Source: Chaenocephalus aceratus (lineage: Eukaryota > Chordata > Actinopteri > Perciformes > Channichthyidae). From it: DNA of 64,000 nt. Positions 1-59,512 of the stretch are shown here, piece after piece. The stretch spans positions 4,937,127-5,001,126 of the forward strand of contig CM043790.1 of NCBI GenBank assembly GCA_023974075.1, in the 5' to 3' direction. Position 1 is the first letter of the stretch. Every line of letters begins with the position of its first letter. The translations under genes were made by a program, and so were the position numbers. Below the pieces are notes generated by a model that ran no database searches, was not told the origin of the DNA, and saw nothing but the letters and a program-made list of their open reading frames with translations.

Positions 1-234
1 ATCAAGGATTTTAGGTTATTTGGGAGTGCTAACACCTTTTATGACCAACCTAAATTAAATGTGAATTTTATTTTAAACTTTTAATGTAATTTTTGTAGAA
101 ATTAGCACATATTTAAATATGGTGCAATAGATCTTTTCTCCTTTTGTGAAAATACAGTTTTTTTGGCCACATGACACTGTCATGAGGCTTATGTCTACTT
201 TGGATTGGAGATGAACTGTGTTTCCTCTCCGCAG
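1..234 (+). other. Intron upstream of the first ripor1 exon in the window
   Basis: AT-rich intron sequence ending in a pyrimidine-containing acceptor, tttcctctccgcag. Nothing else is recognisable. Confidence 0.8.
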
Positions 235-46719
<46,485 letters not shown>

Positions 46720-46724
46720 CACTT

Positions 46725-46727
<3 letters not shown>

Positions 46728-46785
<58 letters not shown>
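46728..46785 (+). repeat. (CA)n in the ripor1 3' UTR
   Basis: A near-perfect CA tract begins 9 bases after the stop codon and would be part of the mature mRNA. CA repeats in RNA are known binding sites for hnRNP L. Confidence 0.95.
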
Positions 46786-46787
<2 letters not shown>

Positions 46788-47638
46788 GGTGGGGGAGAAC
46801 ACTGAAATAACACAAAAAGCCTCAATGGGAATATAAAGTAGGTTTTTTTATTTTCCAATACTACCACTAAAAATCAGAGAGGTAACTATGGTATCAACGA
46901 AGGATAGCCACTCTATTTAACACTGGCAAACGTGTAAAGTTATTAACCTACAAACACACTAGTTTATGTTCATCAACCTGTGCTAACTACCAAGTTAGAG
47001 TGTGAGGAAGGATGTAAAATGGGAGCAGGCTTGAATGGAAAGACAGATGAAGGGAGGAGAAGGATGAAATGGAAGGATTTGTAAAGCAGATTCATATCCA
47101 AATCAAACAACTGGATATTGATCCATCATGGCACAGACACAAAAAAATTATTTTGTAAGTGGATTAGGAAAAGTGTAAAGATCTATTTTAAGTCAATTCA
47201 GATAATTCACATTTTCACAGCCTACTAAGTGCCCAAAATGTTGAGTGTCTTGTACTCCGACTCTCTGTGGTTTTGACTTGTACCAGTAGGCATACATAGA
47301 GTAAATCTATAGTACAGTGCTTCTCCTACCATTCACTTTTCTTAGTGGATACTGCTGTCTCTTGTTAGGGGCCTGAGCACGATAGTGCTGGGACCCCACG
47401 GTGTCCTAGCACGAAGTGCGAGGAAACCTATTGTTTTCCTGAAGATTCTTATTTATGGTGTTTTTGGAAAATGTTACCCCAGTTACAACATATTTTCATA
47501 TAACTCTGACTTTCCTATAGCCGTGGCTCTACTAGCTTGTTGATTTCAAGACTGAGACCTAAGTAATGCAGCTGTACTGCAACGCTGCAATGCACCTGAG
47601 AATGGATGAGCTCAAACTTCCCACACTGCTGCATAGAT

Positions 47639-48070
47639 CTGGGCTGCACAATTATTCAAATTTCAAATCACAACAGAGCCGGCCAGCTAACCAATCAGAG
47701 CAGACTGGGCTCTGGTTTCAGACAGAGGGTGAAAAGAGGTGCTGCAGCACAGGCAGTATGAGAACAATAAAGCGCTTTTTTGAACATTAAAGCATGGAGA
47801 CATGTCCCAGTAGAGACATGTCCCAGTAGAGACACTACATAGAGATATGAACCTGGAAATGTGCAGAATAGGGCTCCTTTAATAAAAAATCCTTGTTTTG
47901 TACAGATTTGCAAAAAAAAATCACTATTATAATTTTTACATGTTTTCCATTCATATGTGAATAAGGTTTCAAAATGGTCGTTTACTTCAATATCACAAAT
48001 CATATCGCTATTGCAATATCAGTCAAAAATAAACACAATGTGTTATATTTTCTAAATTGTGCAGCCCTAG
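47639..48070. mobile_element. Non-autonomous TIR element in the 3' UTR
   Basis: Edges ctgggctgcacaatta and, inverted, ctagggctgcacaattt. No convincing target duplication or coding sequence. Confidence 0.6.
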
Positions 48071-51000
48071 CAGAGACACTGTGATGAACTTATAACATCT
48101 ATATCCGAACTTCATACATGTCACATCACAGTGGGCATCGTTCTGAAGTTGACTTGGGTGTCCTGCAGGTCAAAGGTCGGGGGTGATGGAGATCCACCAA
48201 CTGGGCAGCAAAAGAATGAATGGGATTTTTATTGGATCCATTTGTTGACGCATGTTCTTCAGTCTTAATGGAACTGTCTCTGTTTTTTTTTTTGCTCATG
48301 TATAGTAGAGCTAAATGTAGGTTGGGGCCTCGCTGTGGTGCTCAGCAGGACACGTCTCCGATGCGTGGACAGATACTGGAGATCTGCTACTGCTGGACTC
48401 ACTGTGAAACGTCTTCCAGTTCAAAAGATACAAAGGAAAGCTTTTTACTCTCTGTCTCGCAGAGGTTTATGTTTAATGCTGTCATGAGCACCGCGTTGAA
48501 AAGAAAGAGAAGCTCACACTGTAGTTTTAAATAAAGAGTTGAGACTGTTGCTAAGCTGCTTCTGCACAGTGATAGGTTAAAAACAATTCAGTGCCATCAC
48601 TCTTTACAATAACGACATATCTTATTCTTTATGGAATTACATACTATATGATTATTTGCCACTGGAGGTCAATATTCTGTGATTGTAAATAGTTTGTTTT
48701 CTTGACAGTCTTTATTTGTAAATGTATACTTTGTTTTATAAGATTTGTTTTACTGTTAAAATGACATATATTATTATCAGTTTGATAAATTGATTCATTG
48801 AATGACTTACCACTGACATATCTGCTGTAAATGAAGTCACTGGATATTTACATGACTGTCAGACTGCTGCGGAGGGCTCTGTCTTTTGAGAAGGCAAAGA
48901 CACCATACACCTTTCTTGGTTAGGTATATCGACATTTGTAACAGTTGAACTTCACACTTAAACTAAAGATTTTCTTTACAAAGAATGAACATTGCATTTG
49001 TCTGTGTTGAGTTGATTTGGCATCCTCAAACATGTGGTCATGGAATTATAAATGATTGAAGGGTGATACCAGTGTCTTTCATGTGTATGCCATTTTCTAC
49101 CAATGACATACTCACATATTTCCACTTCTGCTGCTGACAATTCTCCAAAGTGAGCGCATTACACTCACCGAAGAAACACATTGTAGACCTACTGTACTTT
49201 GTTATCATTGGCTTCATAATAAAACTATAGTTCTAAACTTTAGTTTAGACTCAGGATTCCATTATAACACATCATCGTAGCATTATGAATTAGTAACTCT
49301 TAAATAAGAGCTGCAATTATGAAACGATTCCTAAAATGTTTGAAGGGATCTTATCATCTTAAATATTTTCTGAAAATAATGAGATACTAAGTCATAGTTG
49401 GGGGACAATGTTGTCATTTTACTTGGTCATTTTACTTGGTGAATGCAGTTAGTGTCATAATGGCACACATAATGGCTACATTAATAAAGTAACAACATAT
49501 AAACACAAAGCTGATGCTCCCTGTGATGGATTACCAAACTCAAGCAAATGTCAGCTATCTTTAACTCGATATTGATACATTACAATACATTACATTATGA
49601 TACTGTAAACATAATTTTTTTTACAAAACCACTAACTTTGGAAAAGTGCCAGCGTGTGAAGTCAAGAATGTCTTTTTGGTAGATGGGGTTACACATATGC
49701 AAGTTCACTGGTTTTATTTATCCACACTGAGTTTAACAGATGTCAAAGTTTCCAGGCCAGTGACCCGTTAATTGTAATCGTGTTGATCCTTTTCATCGTG
49801 ACACTGCTGATGATGCCAGTCTGCCTTTTCATTTCCTGAGCACTAATGACTGATGGTCTTTTATTGATATCATATGGATGTGTTCAAGTTTCATACTGTA
49901 TGCTATGCTAATTGAAATTGACATTGTGCAGTTCTAGCAGTAAAAAAAAGACATTTCTACTGACAGGAAATGATGTGTAATTCTTAGCCATGCCAGCAGG
50001 AGCACTGTGGAGATGGCAATGTTGCTCAGTTAGCCAGATAGAAATATCTCAACAAATAATTCATAGAAATTGGGTTCAGGCCCCTCGTTAACCCAGGATC
50101 ATTTGTAAAACCAATAATTGTGACAAAATACCTGTAGGACTACTGCAATTCCTTAAGCCTCTGCTGTACATTGTGTTAAGTGCTTTTTGGCAAATGTTAA
50201 CATCAGCATTACATTTGTCACTTAGGACACGTTAGCATGCTCACATTAGCATTTAGCTCAAAGTGCCGAAGCAATTTTCACAGAGCTGCTAGCATGGTTA
50301 AACTGGACTTTAGGCCTACTTCTTTCTGTTGTCTAAGCTTTTAAACCATTGTCGACAATTTGTTCTGCTTTTTGTTCTAACAACATGACATGTAAAAATG
50401 TAGTAATTTCATGCTTGCTGCAAGTTTAAACTGTACTTCATTTGTTTTTTTACAACATGTGAACATTTGTAATAATTCCACAGAAAACATGACACAGCTT
50501 TTGTCTATAAGAAGGAGGGTCCAGGTTCCTATATGAAATGTGCCAACCCTGTATACTTCTCTAAGACTGACTTACATGTTCTAGCAACACTGTGATTGAA
50601 AAACAATTATCTAGCTGTTCTTAAAATGATGTTACCATTTTCACAGAGGTTAAGGGCCATATCTTTAATATATATATATATAGAGCCATGAGAAATAATG
50701 TAACTTCTAAGACTAAATTCAAGATTATCTCAATGTTATAAATAGGACTATATCAGAATATGGGGAAACGGTTTAAGTAGAATTCTGAGATGAATTCATT
50801 ATTTATGAACTCGGATCTGAATCTCTGATTTAGGTATTCTAAGTATTTTTCACAAGGCCTATCCCTTTATGCATCATCCTTTCATATTTATTGAAGGCAA
50901 TAATGACTTACTGATGTACTGCTGTGTCCCTGAAAATAACTGTCATTCAGACATATATTCAGATGTTAACCAGACAAAGAGCTATGTGTACAGTGTTTTA

Positions 51001-52429
51001 AATCTGGATGTTTAGTTCTTATTCAGCATAAATGGTGTCACTGGAATCATAATATAGGATTTTTCTTTAAGTGGGAAACTCACTGTTTGTGTATGTATAT
51101 TTGATGGCTTCCACTGTGTTGAATGATTTTACCACTATTGTTTTGTGAAGGACAGCAGCTATCTGCAGCTATACCTCTGCATACATCCCACAGTGTTTAA
51201 GTGCCTCAAGCTTTGATAGTAACAGAGATGCAAGACATAGATGAGATTGTGTGAAGCAGTGGGAAACCGCTCTAGCACAATATATTTTCCCCACAACCTT
51301 GATTAGTTGTGCAGTATTGGAAACATTTCTTTTTTTCTTTTCTAAAATATATTTCCAGTCATTCTGGTGTTGAATATACAAAATATTAAAATATGTTCAA
51401 AGATTGTCTCATTGTTTGTGTTAATCATAGTGAGCATATAACAATAATTTGGTCATAGACTAACAATTTTCCAGCACTATGTATATATATATATATATAC
51501 ACACACATTTTTTCAGCACTGTATATGTATATATATATATTATATCTCTTGAGACTTTACCAATAATTCAGCATTTTCATTTTTCTGTCTAATTTGAAAA
51601 AGCAGGGAGTTTGTTTATACAGGACAGTCAAGACACAAAGGTGCTTTACATAAAGTATAAACAAAACTGTAGAAATGACTTGAACTGTCGTAACTTCATA
51701 ATTTTACTCTATGACAGAAACACTGATGCTGTGATAGACATCAGCTGTATTGTCCTTATTAAAGAACAGAGAACACATCTTAGCTCAGGTGTGCACAATA
51801 TCAGAACAATTATGAGGGAAGCCCTGTCGTTCATGCTTTGATTAAAAACCCATGGATATATGTGACTGTACAATCAAACCAATTTGAAGTTTCCAAAAGG
51901 CAGTGAATAAAGATTTCTGTTGACCTTCTCTTTCTGGTCATTTTTGCACAGTCAGTAAGAGCACAGACTAATAGATGGACATTATCCTACAGATGGGTAA
52001 TTTACGACAGTACATTGACTACAATTATACTAATTGTCATCGTATTACTTTAAAACAAATATTACATTTAAAAATCCTATGCTGTATTGTGTATTTGATT
52101 TTATATTTTCATTGCACATATTTATTTATCCTTTTTTTTATTAATAATTCGTTTTATCCACAAACGGTGCAACAGTCACGAACCTCCCCAGGGATAAATA
52201 AAGTATTCTGATTTAAACAAATCAATGTATTGTTTATTTGACTATATTTGAAATAAACACAATCTCTTACAAAGTGTTTATTTGTTATGGTACTTTGACA
52301 TTTAGAGGTTATTTTCCTATAGTAAAGCTCATATCTCCAAGGGTCCTGAGAGAAGCTCTATTCCAAACAGTGTGATAAATGGGTTTCAATCATAGACTGG
52401 TTTCAGTGTATTGTATTCCAACGGGGCGC

Positions 52430-52663
52430 CCCTCCTGGCCAATCACGGTGTCCTGCAGCAGCTTCGACACCACCCCCCAGCGGCCGCACAGGCGCACTGA
52501 GCTCACAACTGCCATTTTGTGGCAGAAGCTACTCTGCTAAAGCGGGAGAGGGATTAAAACAACTGCGAAGAAACCTGCATTTCTTACCAGGCGGGCAAAC
52601 TTTGTAGCACATACTCTCTGCTTTCGGTCGAGTTAAAGAGGTCGAGAAACACACAAAAAAGAG
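52430..52663 (+). promoter_or_regulatory. GC-rich promoter and non-coding first exon of the next gene (likely ctcf)
   Basis: CpG-bearing sequence with a CCAAT box (52,439-52,443), a YY1-like gccattttgtgg at about 52,511 and no TATA box. A presumed first exon ends agag|gtaaagt at 52,663. No ATG-initiated frame of note is present, so it is a 5' UTR exon. In mammals CTCF lies just downstream of RIPOR1 in the same orientation and begins with a non-coding exon; that is the only basis for the name. No zinc-finger exon is inside the window. Confidence 0.65.
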
Positions 52664-54019
52664 GTAAAGTATCACTACTTTTCTGATAAGGGGGGAGTTT
52701 GCAGGATCTTTAATCGGCCTCTAGGTGTCACGATGGGGCTCTGGGTCCGGGCAGCTCGTCGGAGAGTGTTTGTCTCCCTCTATCGTTATTGAAAACCCGT
52801 CAAAATACGCTTAAATAACCGAAGTTGAAATAAATATATACACAGCCCGCTGCATTATAAGCCTATCTGTGAATACATCGTCGAAGATAACTTTAAAATA
52901 CTTCGACAATTTGGTTGAAGAGTTTAGGCCGAGGCGTCCATTTTCTCGCTTCTTTGTTTCCCGTCTTTGCAGCCTTGGCGACATGGAAAACTGGCGGGTT
53001 TAAGTTATCGCCCCTTAGCTAACATGAGCATGTCAGCATTATTATACGCTGATAGTAAAACAAACACAATTACATGAGCATTGACATATCTTATAGTTGA
53101 CACACAAACCCCCATGTCGCAATACACCCATTTGATGTTACTTTTAAGCGTATTGCGTAAGGTACACATATACATTTATTTAAGATGTTGCAACTAGCGT
53201 TAGCCACCAGTTAGCTTTAGGCCTTCCCCACCCTGTGCCCTAAGTAACTCCTAGAAGGAAACTTAAAATGATCGCAAGTTACTACAGCCAACATTTTTGT
53301 TTTGTATTTCGTTAAACTAAGCGTGTTGTTTTCGCGTTTACACCTATCGTTACTGACATGCTGATAGCGAAGTAAACACACGGAGACTATTACGTTTAGG
53401 CCAGCGCGGAAAACAGAATGACGAAGCATTTCCAGCAGCACTGTGGTAACAGCGGCCACCGATTCAATACCAAATGTGTGTTGTCCCAAACATCTCCCGT
53501 CGTCGAGTGTTTAATTTATCTTCTTTCCCCCCCGTAAATCTCGCTGGGGTCGGAGCTGGCAGTTGTTGTTACACCCACCGCCCGCTTGTCTCTTATTCTA
53601 AGCCCACCTAGAGCATCATAGCCACAGATATAGCGTAGAGCTCCCTCTACGACTCGGCTTGGAGAGCTACAAAAATACCGCTATATAAATGCTGTGAATG
53701 GAGGCGACCGCCGCCCGTCTGGGTGCTCAGTAACATTACCATGTCGTTGTAAAATTGTTTTCATTAGTTAAAGAATCATTGATGGCCTAACGTCGTACAA
53801 AAGCATCCCCAGTTTATACCATTTAGCTACATAAAGACAAGTGTAAATCTACAAACAGATGTTTGTCACATACATGACTATGCAGCTGCTACACTCCTTG
53901 TCAGCAATAATAAATACAGTTACCAAGTTGTTTGCATGTAATCCTCAGATTATATTTTATTATGTACTGTGGTTGTTAATTAATCCTTCATCCAAAAATC
54001 TAGTCATGTCGATATAAAG
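52664..54019 (+). other. First intron of the downstream gene, proximal part
   Basis: CpG-containing, otherwise unremarkable intron-like sequence. Nothing coding was recognised. Confidence 0.5.
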
Positions 54020-54027
54020 GCTTATAC

Positions 54028-55578
54028 CAGGGTTGCCAACTTTGGGTACCTGGCTGGAGTGAGATTTTGATATCATGGGTTTAATTACACATATGCGCAT
54101 TAAATGACTGCTATCGTGTCAGCAGCGGGACCTTAGCATATATATAGGATATAGGATATATATACAATATATACAAATACACAAAATTGGACACAGACTA
54201 TAAAGGGCACAACGTTTCATTCACTAATGAAAGTCAAACACATGTTTGTTTCCACTGTTTTATTGTGTGCCTGTCGCGATAAGCAATTAATTGACTTATC
54301 GTACGACAAATAAAAATGAACTCGATAAATTTCCCTTTACATGAGGATGTGACTAGCAGTTCGAAGGGATGTACTTCAATTATTATTATATATTATCATT
54401 ATGTCAGGGGTCTAAAATGGTCATACAACGGTGCCGACAATATTATCGTTTATCGCAATAATTTCCTGGAAAATGTATCCAACAAAATTAATTATCGTGA
54501 GAGGCCTATACATGAAACACACACACAAACAAATCTACAGACTTACTCCAAACTGCCAAACATATTAATTAACACACTCTATTTAGGCCTAGTAGAACAA
54601 TAAGCAGCAGACTTTTACTTTTTTATGATTTCTACTGGATCTTAGATCTGCGCTTGCGCAATACGGGTCGGCAGTTGCCAGAGAGTATTTTTGTTGGGTA
54701 ATCTATGGTAGGGCTAACCCATACAGTGGTGGGGTGAAGTCAGTATTTGCATTGTAATTACATACACGCTCCCCCTTGACAGTGAAACGCCACGCGTGAG
54801 GTTTAGATTATTTCCCTGTCTCAATCCAAATTGAACTGTATGAAATAAAAAGGCACATTTGTCTTGTAGTAAATAAAAAGGGCGATCTGGAGCCAATCCT
54901 GCAATTTACCCACAGGTGAAAGAGTTGACATGCTGAAAGCCCAACCCCTGCAGGGGAGTCTGGGGGATTCTCCCCCAGGAGATTTTTTGAAATACTAACA
55001 TAAAATACACATTCTGGTCCTCTCTTGAGAAGAAAAATAAATACATCTATTACTACACGACATATTTAAACAAATGAATGCTATTTTAGTTTTTTGTTAC
55101 TTTGTTCTGAAAGCTGAACCTGCTGCTCCTCACAGAGAGAAGAGGGAAGAGGCTGTGTTAATTATTTTACATTGTGGATAAGGGTGGATAGCCCCCATTG
55201 TTCTGTGTGTCAAAATGAAAGACAGCCCACACACCTATCAATCATCAAACCGTGGGGTCTTAATTCATTACGTGTTGATTTCTATCAACACGTAATGTTG
55301 TATCGATGTATAGATGTACTGTAACTACAGCAAAAGTATTCTCCGTCGGGACTTTCCTGCAACAACACCACGCCGTTATCTTGATTCTGATTGGCCAGAA
55401 GACATTATCAAAGATGTTCTATTGAGAAGACGATCACTACCTGACAAAAGTTTTCAAAACCGTTTCTCGTCTTCGGTATTCTTGTTTGTGGCGTGAGAAT
55501 AGTTTGGGCAGCGTGAGCGCGTGAGATTGAGAGTGAAAGCGTGTGTCACACGCCAGATGCGTGAGAGTTGGCAACCCT
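54028..55578. mobile_element. hAT-like element, CAGGGTTGCCAACT ends
   Basis: The left end cagggttgccaactttgg and the right end, inverted, cagggttgccaactctcac match. The flank gcttatac occurs at 54,020-54,027 and 55,579-55,586, a perfect 8-bp duplication. The interior holds at least one more block (atcgcgacaggc-type edges at about 54,270-54,510) and a ggggagtctgggggattctc piece at 54,950. Non-coding. Confidence 0.88.
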
Positions 55579-55586
55579 GCTTATAC

Positions 55587-56211
55587 TGGTGCTGACAAGG
55601 TCATGGGTTTAATCATTGTTTGACTAAATATCCAAACCGTTTTATTCAAACAACTACTAGATCTTTCAATCTGGACATATGCCAATTCTTGGATCGGGGT
55701 GAATTTTCGACTAAAGCCAACAGGGTGAAATCTTCAAAAATAAATTTGATTTCATCACACAGTCTCATCTATATTACTTCTCTTTTCAAAGAGGCCTGTG
55801 AGCAAAACCTTCCCACACAAGTAACTACTAACTGCTACACAGTAGAAACAAAGGAATTTAAAACTATTACAACAATCATTAAATTAATAAAAATGGAAAA
55901 GACTAGTTTTATGCAAGAACTTAAAAAACAGATTTTGTGAATTTCTGCACTAGGGGTAAATTGTCCCACTGATATCTGACTATTTTTTATATGAAAAATG
56001 TCGACATGATACTGATGTATCATGATCTACCACATCAAGATACATCACTGAATTATAACACCACTGATTTATTGTCTCAGCTAAAATACAAATATTCTAC
56101 AATAGAATTGTTGTATTAAGAGTCACACCGATTAAACTGAAGCATTAATACACACACATTTAGGTTAATAATACCTTTCAGCCCTGCTTTTAAAAACTAA
56201 AGCAATAAAGT
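55587..56211. other. Intron sequence, nothing recognised
   Basis: AT-rich; no repeat family or gene recognised. Confidence 0.5.
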
Positions 56212-56411
56212 AGGGATGCTCCGATCGCCAATTTTGGGGCCGATCTCTGGAAGGGGGGGGGGGCATTGGGATATATATTTTTGAAATCATCTGGAGCAGA
56301 GAGAGGAGCTGTGGATTATTGTTATTGATTAATGTATCAGAGTTTCTTAGGGTCAAAAACACTAAACTCACAACTTCAAATGAAAACGTTTAGCTTATTT
56401 AATAAAAGAGC

Positions 56412-56476
56412 TAGGGATGCACGATATTGGTTTTTTGAAACTGATACCGATAACTTCCTGCTTCTCAATACCGATA

Positions 56477-56512
<36 letters not shown>

Positions 56513-57697
56513 TAAATGTACCTGTAGTTTTTTCACACCTGGTGGTAAAAAAAAGACTAGTAGTGAGCAAATGACATGAGCATTACTACTATGAACAAAA
56601 CAAAGCCAAGAACAGTTTTGACTCTTCAAAGTGACCATATTTATTTCCCCAAATAAATATAATTGAGTCAATCAGTCAATGTCAATGACAATGTGTTTCC
56701 CTGAACAATGAGTGAACAATGAGTGGTCCATATTAAGAAATGGAAACAACTATTACCTGGCATTACTCTGGCAAACTGCTTGCCTTTTTCAAAAGCCTCG
56801 TCGATAGGTAAAAGCCCCGGTGCCTTTGCAGCTGGCTTTGGATTCGCCGCTAGTTTAGCAGCGCAGGCGTCTTAGTACGCTTTTAACACACCATCGTGGC
56901 GATGTCTCAGGTGACTAATCAGGTTGGAAGTATTATAGCTCGTTGCCTTTTCCCTCCTCGTGGAACTTCTGCTTTGCATTTGTTAATACAAATAGCAAGC
57001 GAACTATCTAACTCTGAAACTTTGAAATAGTCCCATACTACCGACGACATGTTTGTTTACTGTCCTGGCTTCACGGCCGCACACCATTTACGTCACAGCC
57101 AGGCATGAGTAACTCCCTAATCCCACCAGGAGCGTCTGCGCTGCGCTGCGGCGTTTTTAGCGATCGCGGCCACTCTAGTCAATGGGTGCTATTCCACCAG
57201 ACCCACTGCGGCTCGAAGCGTCCCAGAAGCTCCTCGCCGCAAGGAATTTCTAAAATATAGGATGAATCCTATTTTTGACGCGGCGCAGGCAGGAAGTGGA
57301 ACGTTCATCCAACAACTGCGAGGCTGCACAGTGCACACACGACGCTCCGCTTCCGCAACGTTTTGAAACGCGCCTGGTGGGTTATGACGCAGGAGGAGGT
57401 CGCAGGAGGAGGTCGCAGCGTGGCGCAGCGCAGACGCTTCCGGTGGGATCAGGGGGTTAGGGAGCCCTGGATTTGTGAAAAACTCCCCTCTTCCTAAGCC
57501 ACTAATACCCCAGTATTGGCAAAACGGGAGGAGCCGAGTGAAAAACAAGCGCCCCTCATCCCAATCCACCCACACCGCAGGAATTTTTTTTTTTTTTTAC
57601 CCAAAAAATATATTGTATATTATCGGGGCTATTAATACTTTTATCGGGATGACGTCATAATTCCTAATAACGGACCGATAATTATCGTGCACCACTA
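56412..57697. mobile_element. hAT-like element, TAGGGATGCACGATA ends
   Basis: Ends tagggatgcacgatattgg and, inverted, tagtggtgcacgataattat. A perfect duplication aaaagagc lies at 56,404-56,411 and 57,698-57,705. The related uninterrupted sequence near 60,497 (inverted) has the octamer once. Remnants only; a further element is nested at about 57,116-57,455. Confidence 0.93.
57116..57455. mobile_element. Nested TIR element (CCCTAATCCCACCAGGAGCG)
   Basis: Left edge ccctaatcccaccaggagcg then tctgcgctgcg; right edge, inverted, ccctgatcccaccggaagcg. Non-coding, GC-rich, with aggaggtcgc tandem units. Confidence 0.75.
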
Positions 57698-57995
57698 AAA
57701 AGAGCACATGTTCAATGTGAAAAGTGACAGTAAATATAGATTGGTTGCAATTTGGTGCTATAAATATATATTTTTTAAAACACCTTGAATTTCAAGGGGG
57801 CTCCGTTGGCGGGGCGCAGCGCCCCTCCAAGATAATGGTAGGCAGTGTTTCCCACAGGGGGTCCCCCGGTAAGATTTTTTTTTTAAATGTTGGAGTTAAA
57901 TGCATCAATCTGGTGCATTTTGAGAGGAAAATAAAGAGACTAGATATATGGGAACAGCTTAGACTTAGTTACTAAGTTAACTATCTAAACACACA

Positions 57996-58135
57996 TGCCC
58001 CTTTCATACCAACGCGTTTTCAGCTCCGGCTCGGAGCTGGAGCTGAAAAGTGCCGTTTTTTCCTGTTCACACCGCAGCGTCGCCGCCTCTTAGCTCTGGA
58101 ATCCGGTTCACTTCCAGCTCCAAAAAATTGTCGGT
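57996..58135. mobile_element. Truncated relative of the TIR element nested in DIRS
   Basis: gcccctttcataccaacgcg and ttcagctccggctcggagct match the left end at 19,578. Only about 140 bp remain. Confidence 0.8.
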
Positions 58136-58360
58136 CTAGAGCAGGGGTGCCCAACCTTTTTTTAACCAAGAGCTACTTTTAAAGTTGCCAGTCTGCCGAG
58201 ATCTACCAGTCCAAATAGAGAGGCGTAGCCATTACTGACAGCCGTACTGCCAGGTAAATACACACTTCTACTTGTATAAAACTGACCTTTGTACAATTAA
58301 TACTTCATAAAATACTGCAGATCCTTTATCTCACCTCTTTCTAATCTACACACATACGTA

Positions 58361-59512
58361 CAGGGTTGGGAGGGTTACTTTGTAAATGTAATCAGTTACT
58401 GATTACCGATTACATGGCTCTGAAAGTAATCTGAATACAGTTACGTGTCTTAAAAAACGTAATCAGATTACTTCTAGATTACTTTTGGATTACTTTCTTT
58501 TTCCATCACAGATGGGTATGTTTTGGTGAACAGGAGACACAAAAAGCAAAAGGAAACTGAACGTGTTTTTACTGTTTCAATGGCTTATCAAGAGCACAAC
58601 TGAAACATCACTTCTGAAACGATGTAGCAACATAATACACTTTTTGGGGATGCAGCTTGGGATGTGAGGAGTGAGGGACAGGGCTTTGAACGGCGTGTCG
58701 CCTTCTGTCCTGCCAGTGTTGGCAGGACATGAATTAAAATGTCGAACTCGGACTTCATTTTAAGGACATTTCGGCCAGGGGTGTAGAGCTACAGTTTAAG
58801 CACCGGATTGGCAAAACAGGAGAGTGTGTGCACCAGTCTGCCTTGATCTATGAATTCATGTCTGTGACTCTCACAGTATCTGCTGCCCGCAGCTGTTTTA
58901 TAGAAGGAAACCTCCTTCACTTCATGACATCTCTGCAGCACCAGGAGGCAGCGGGAGGGTTAACTCCGCCTCTGAGAAGACGAGCGAGCCGCGCACCGCC
59001 TTTCACGCACGCCTTCACGCACCGCCTTTCACGCACCGCCTTTCACGCACCGCCTTCACTGTGTATACCTTCAGAAATAATCATTAGTAAGGCTAAAGAC
59101 TAAAGAGCGACCGCAAGCTGATAGTGTTTTAACCACACACACACCTATATATACACACACACGCGATTTAAACGCAGACTTTTGTTCCTCCATGTTTCGT
59201 TGTTATTGTTTCACTGAGCGAGCGGACCCGCGATTTTTTTTCAAACGCTATGTTGGTCCATCTGCGGCGGTAATAGGTTTTGTGGGCATGTGATGATTCG
59301 GCTGTTACTACTTGAATATTAAATGTTGAGAGGAAATCTTTCCACCAATAATTCCAATAAGTAATCCAAAATGTATTCACTTCAGGTTTACGAAAGTAAC
59401 TGTAATCAGATTACTCGTTTTTCAAATGTAACGCGAGCTGAATACAGTTACTTGATTTTTGTATTCTGATTACGTAACGCCGTTACATGTATTCCGTTAC
59501 AACCCAACCCTG
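58361..59512. mobile_element. hAT-like element, CAGGGTTGGG ends
   Basis: Terminal repeats are cagggttgggagggttact and, inverted, cagggttgggttgtaacgg, with repeated GTAATCAGATTAC subterminal motifs. It is flanked by the perfect duplication catacgta at 58,353-58,360 and 59,513-59,520. A short tandem array (accgcctttcacgc) lies at about 58,993-59,060. Confidence 0.94.

Larger units (their letters stand above)
46720..52210 (+). other. Probable long ripor1 3' UTR and downstream region
   Basis: There is no convincing coding sequence. A (CA)n tract starts 9 bases after the stop. AATAAA signals occur at 48530-48535, 51906-51911 (followed by T/GT-rich sequence) and 52197-52202. The stretch is AT-rich and mostly free of recognisable elements except for repeats at about 47.37 and 47.64-48.07 kb. 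The true cleavage site cannot be told from sequence. Confidence 0.55.
56263..57850 (-). repeat. Inverted relative of 60,275-60,640, interrupted
   Basis: 56,263-56,411 and 57,698-57,850 together are the reverse complement of 60,275-60,640 (ctggagcagagagaggagct; agcacatgttcaatgtgaaa; caacggagcc region). The gap is the hAT element at 56,412-57,697. Confidence 0.9.

Noticed and set aside
47370..50085. Possible 2.7-kb element with aggggcctgag / ttcaggcccct edges
   Set aside because: Edges are short, no target duplication was found and the interior looks like ordinary 3' UTR. The left 180 bp may just be a repeat fragment.
58828..59103. 91-aa plus-strand frame
   Set aside because: Lies within a non-autonomous hAT-like element and includes a short tandem array.
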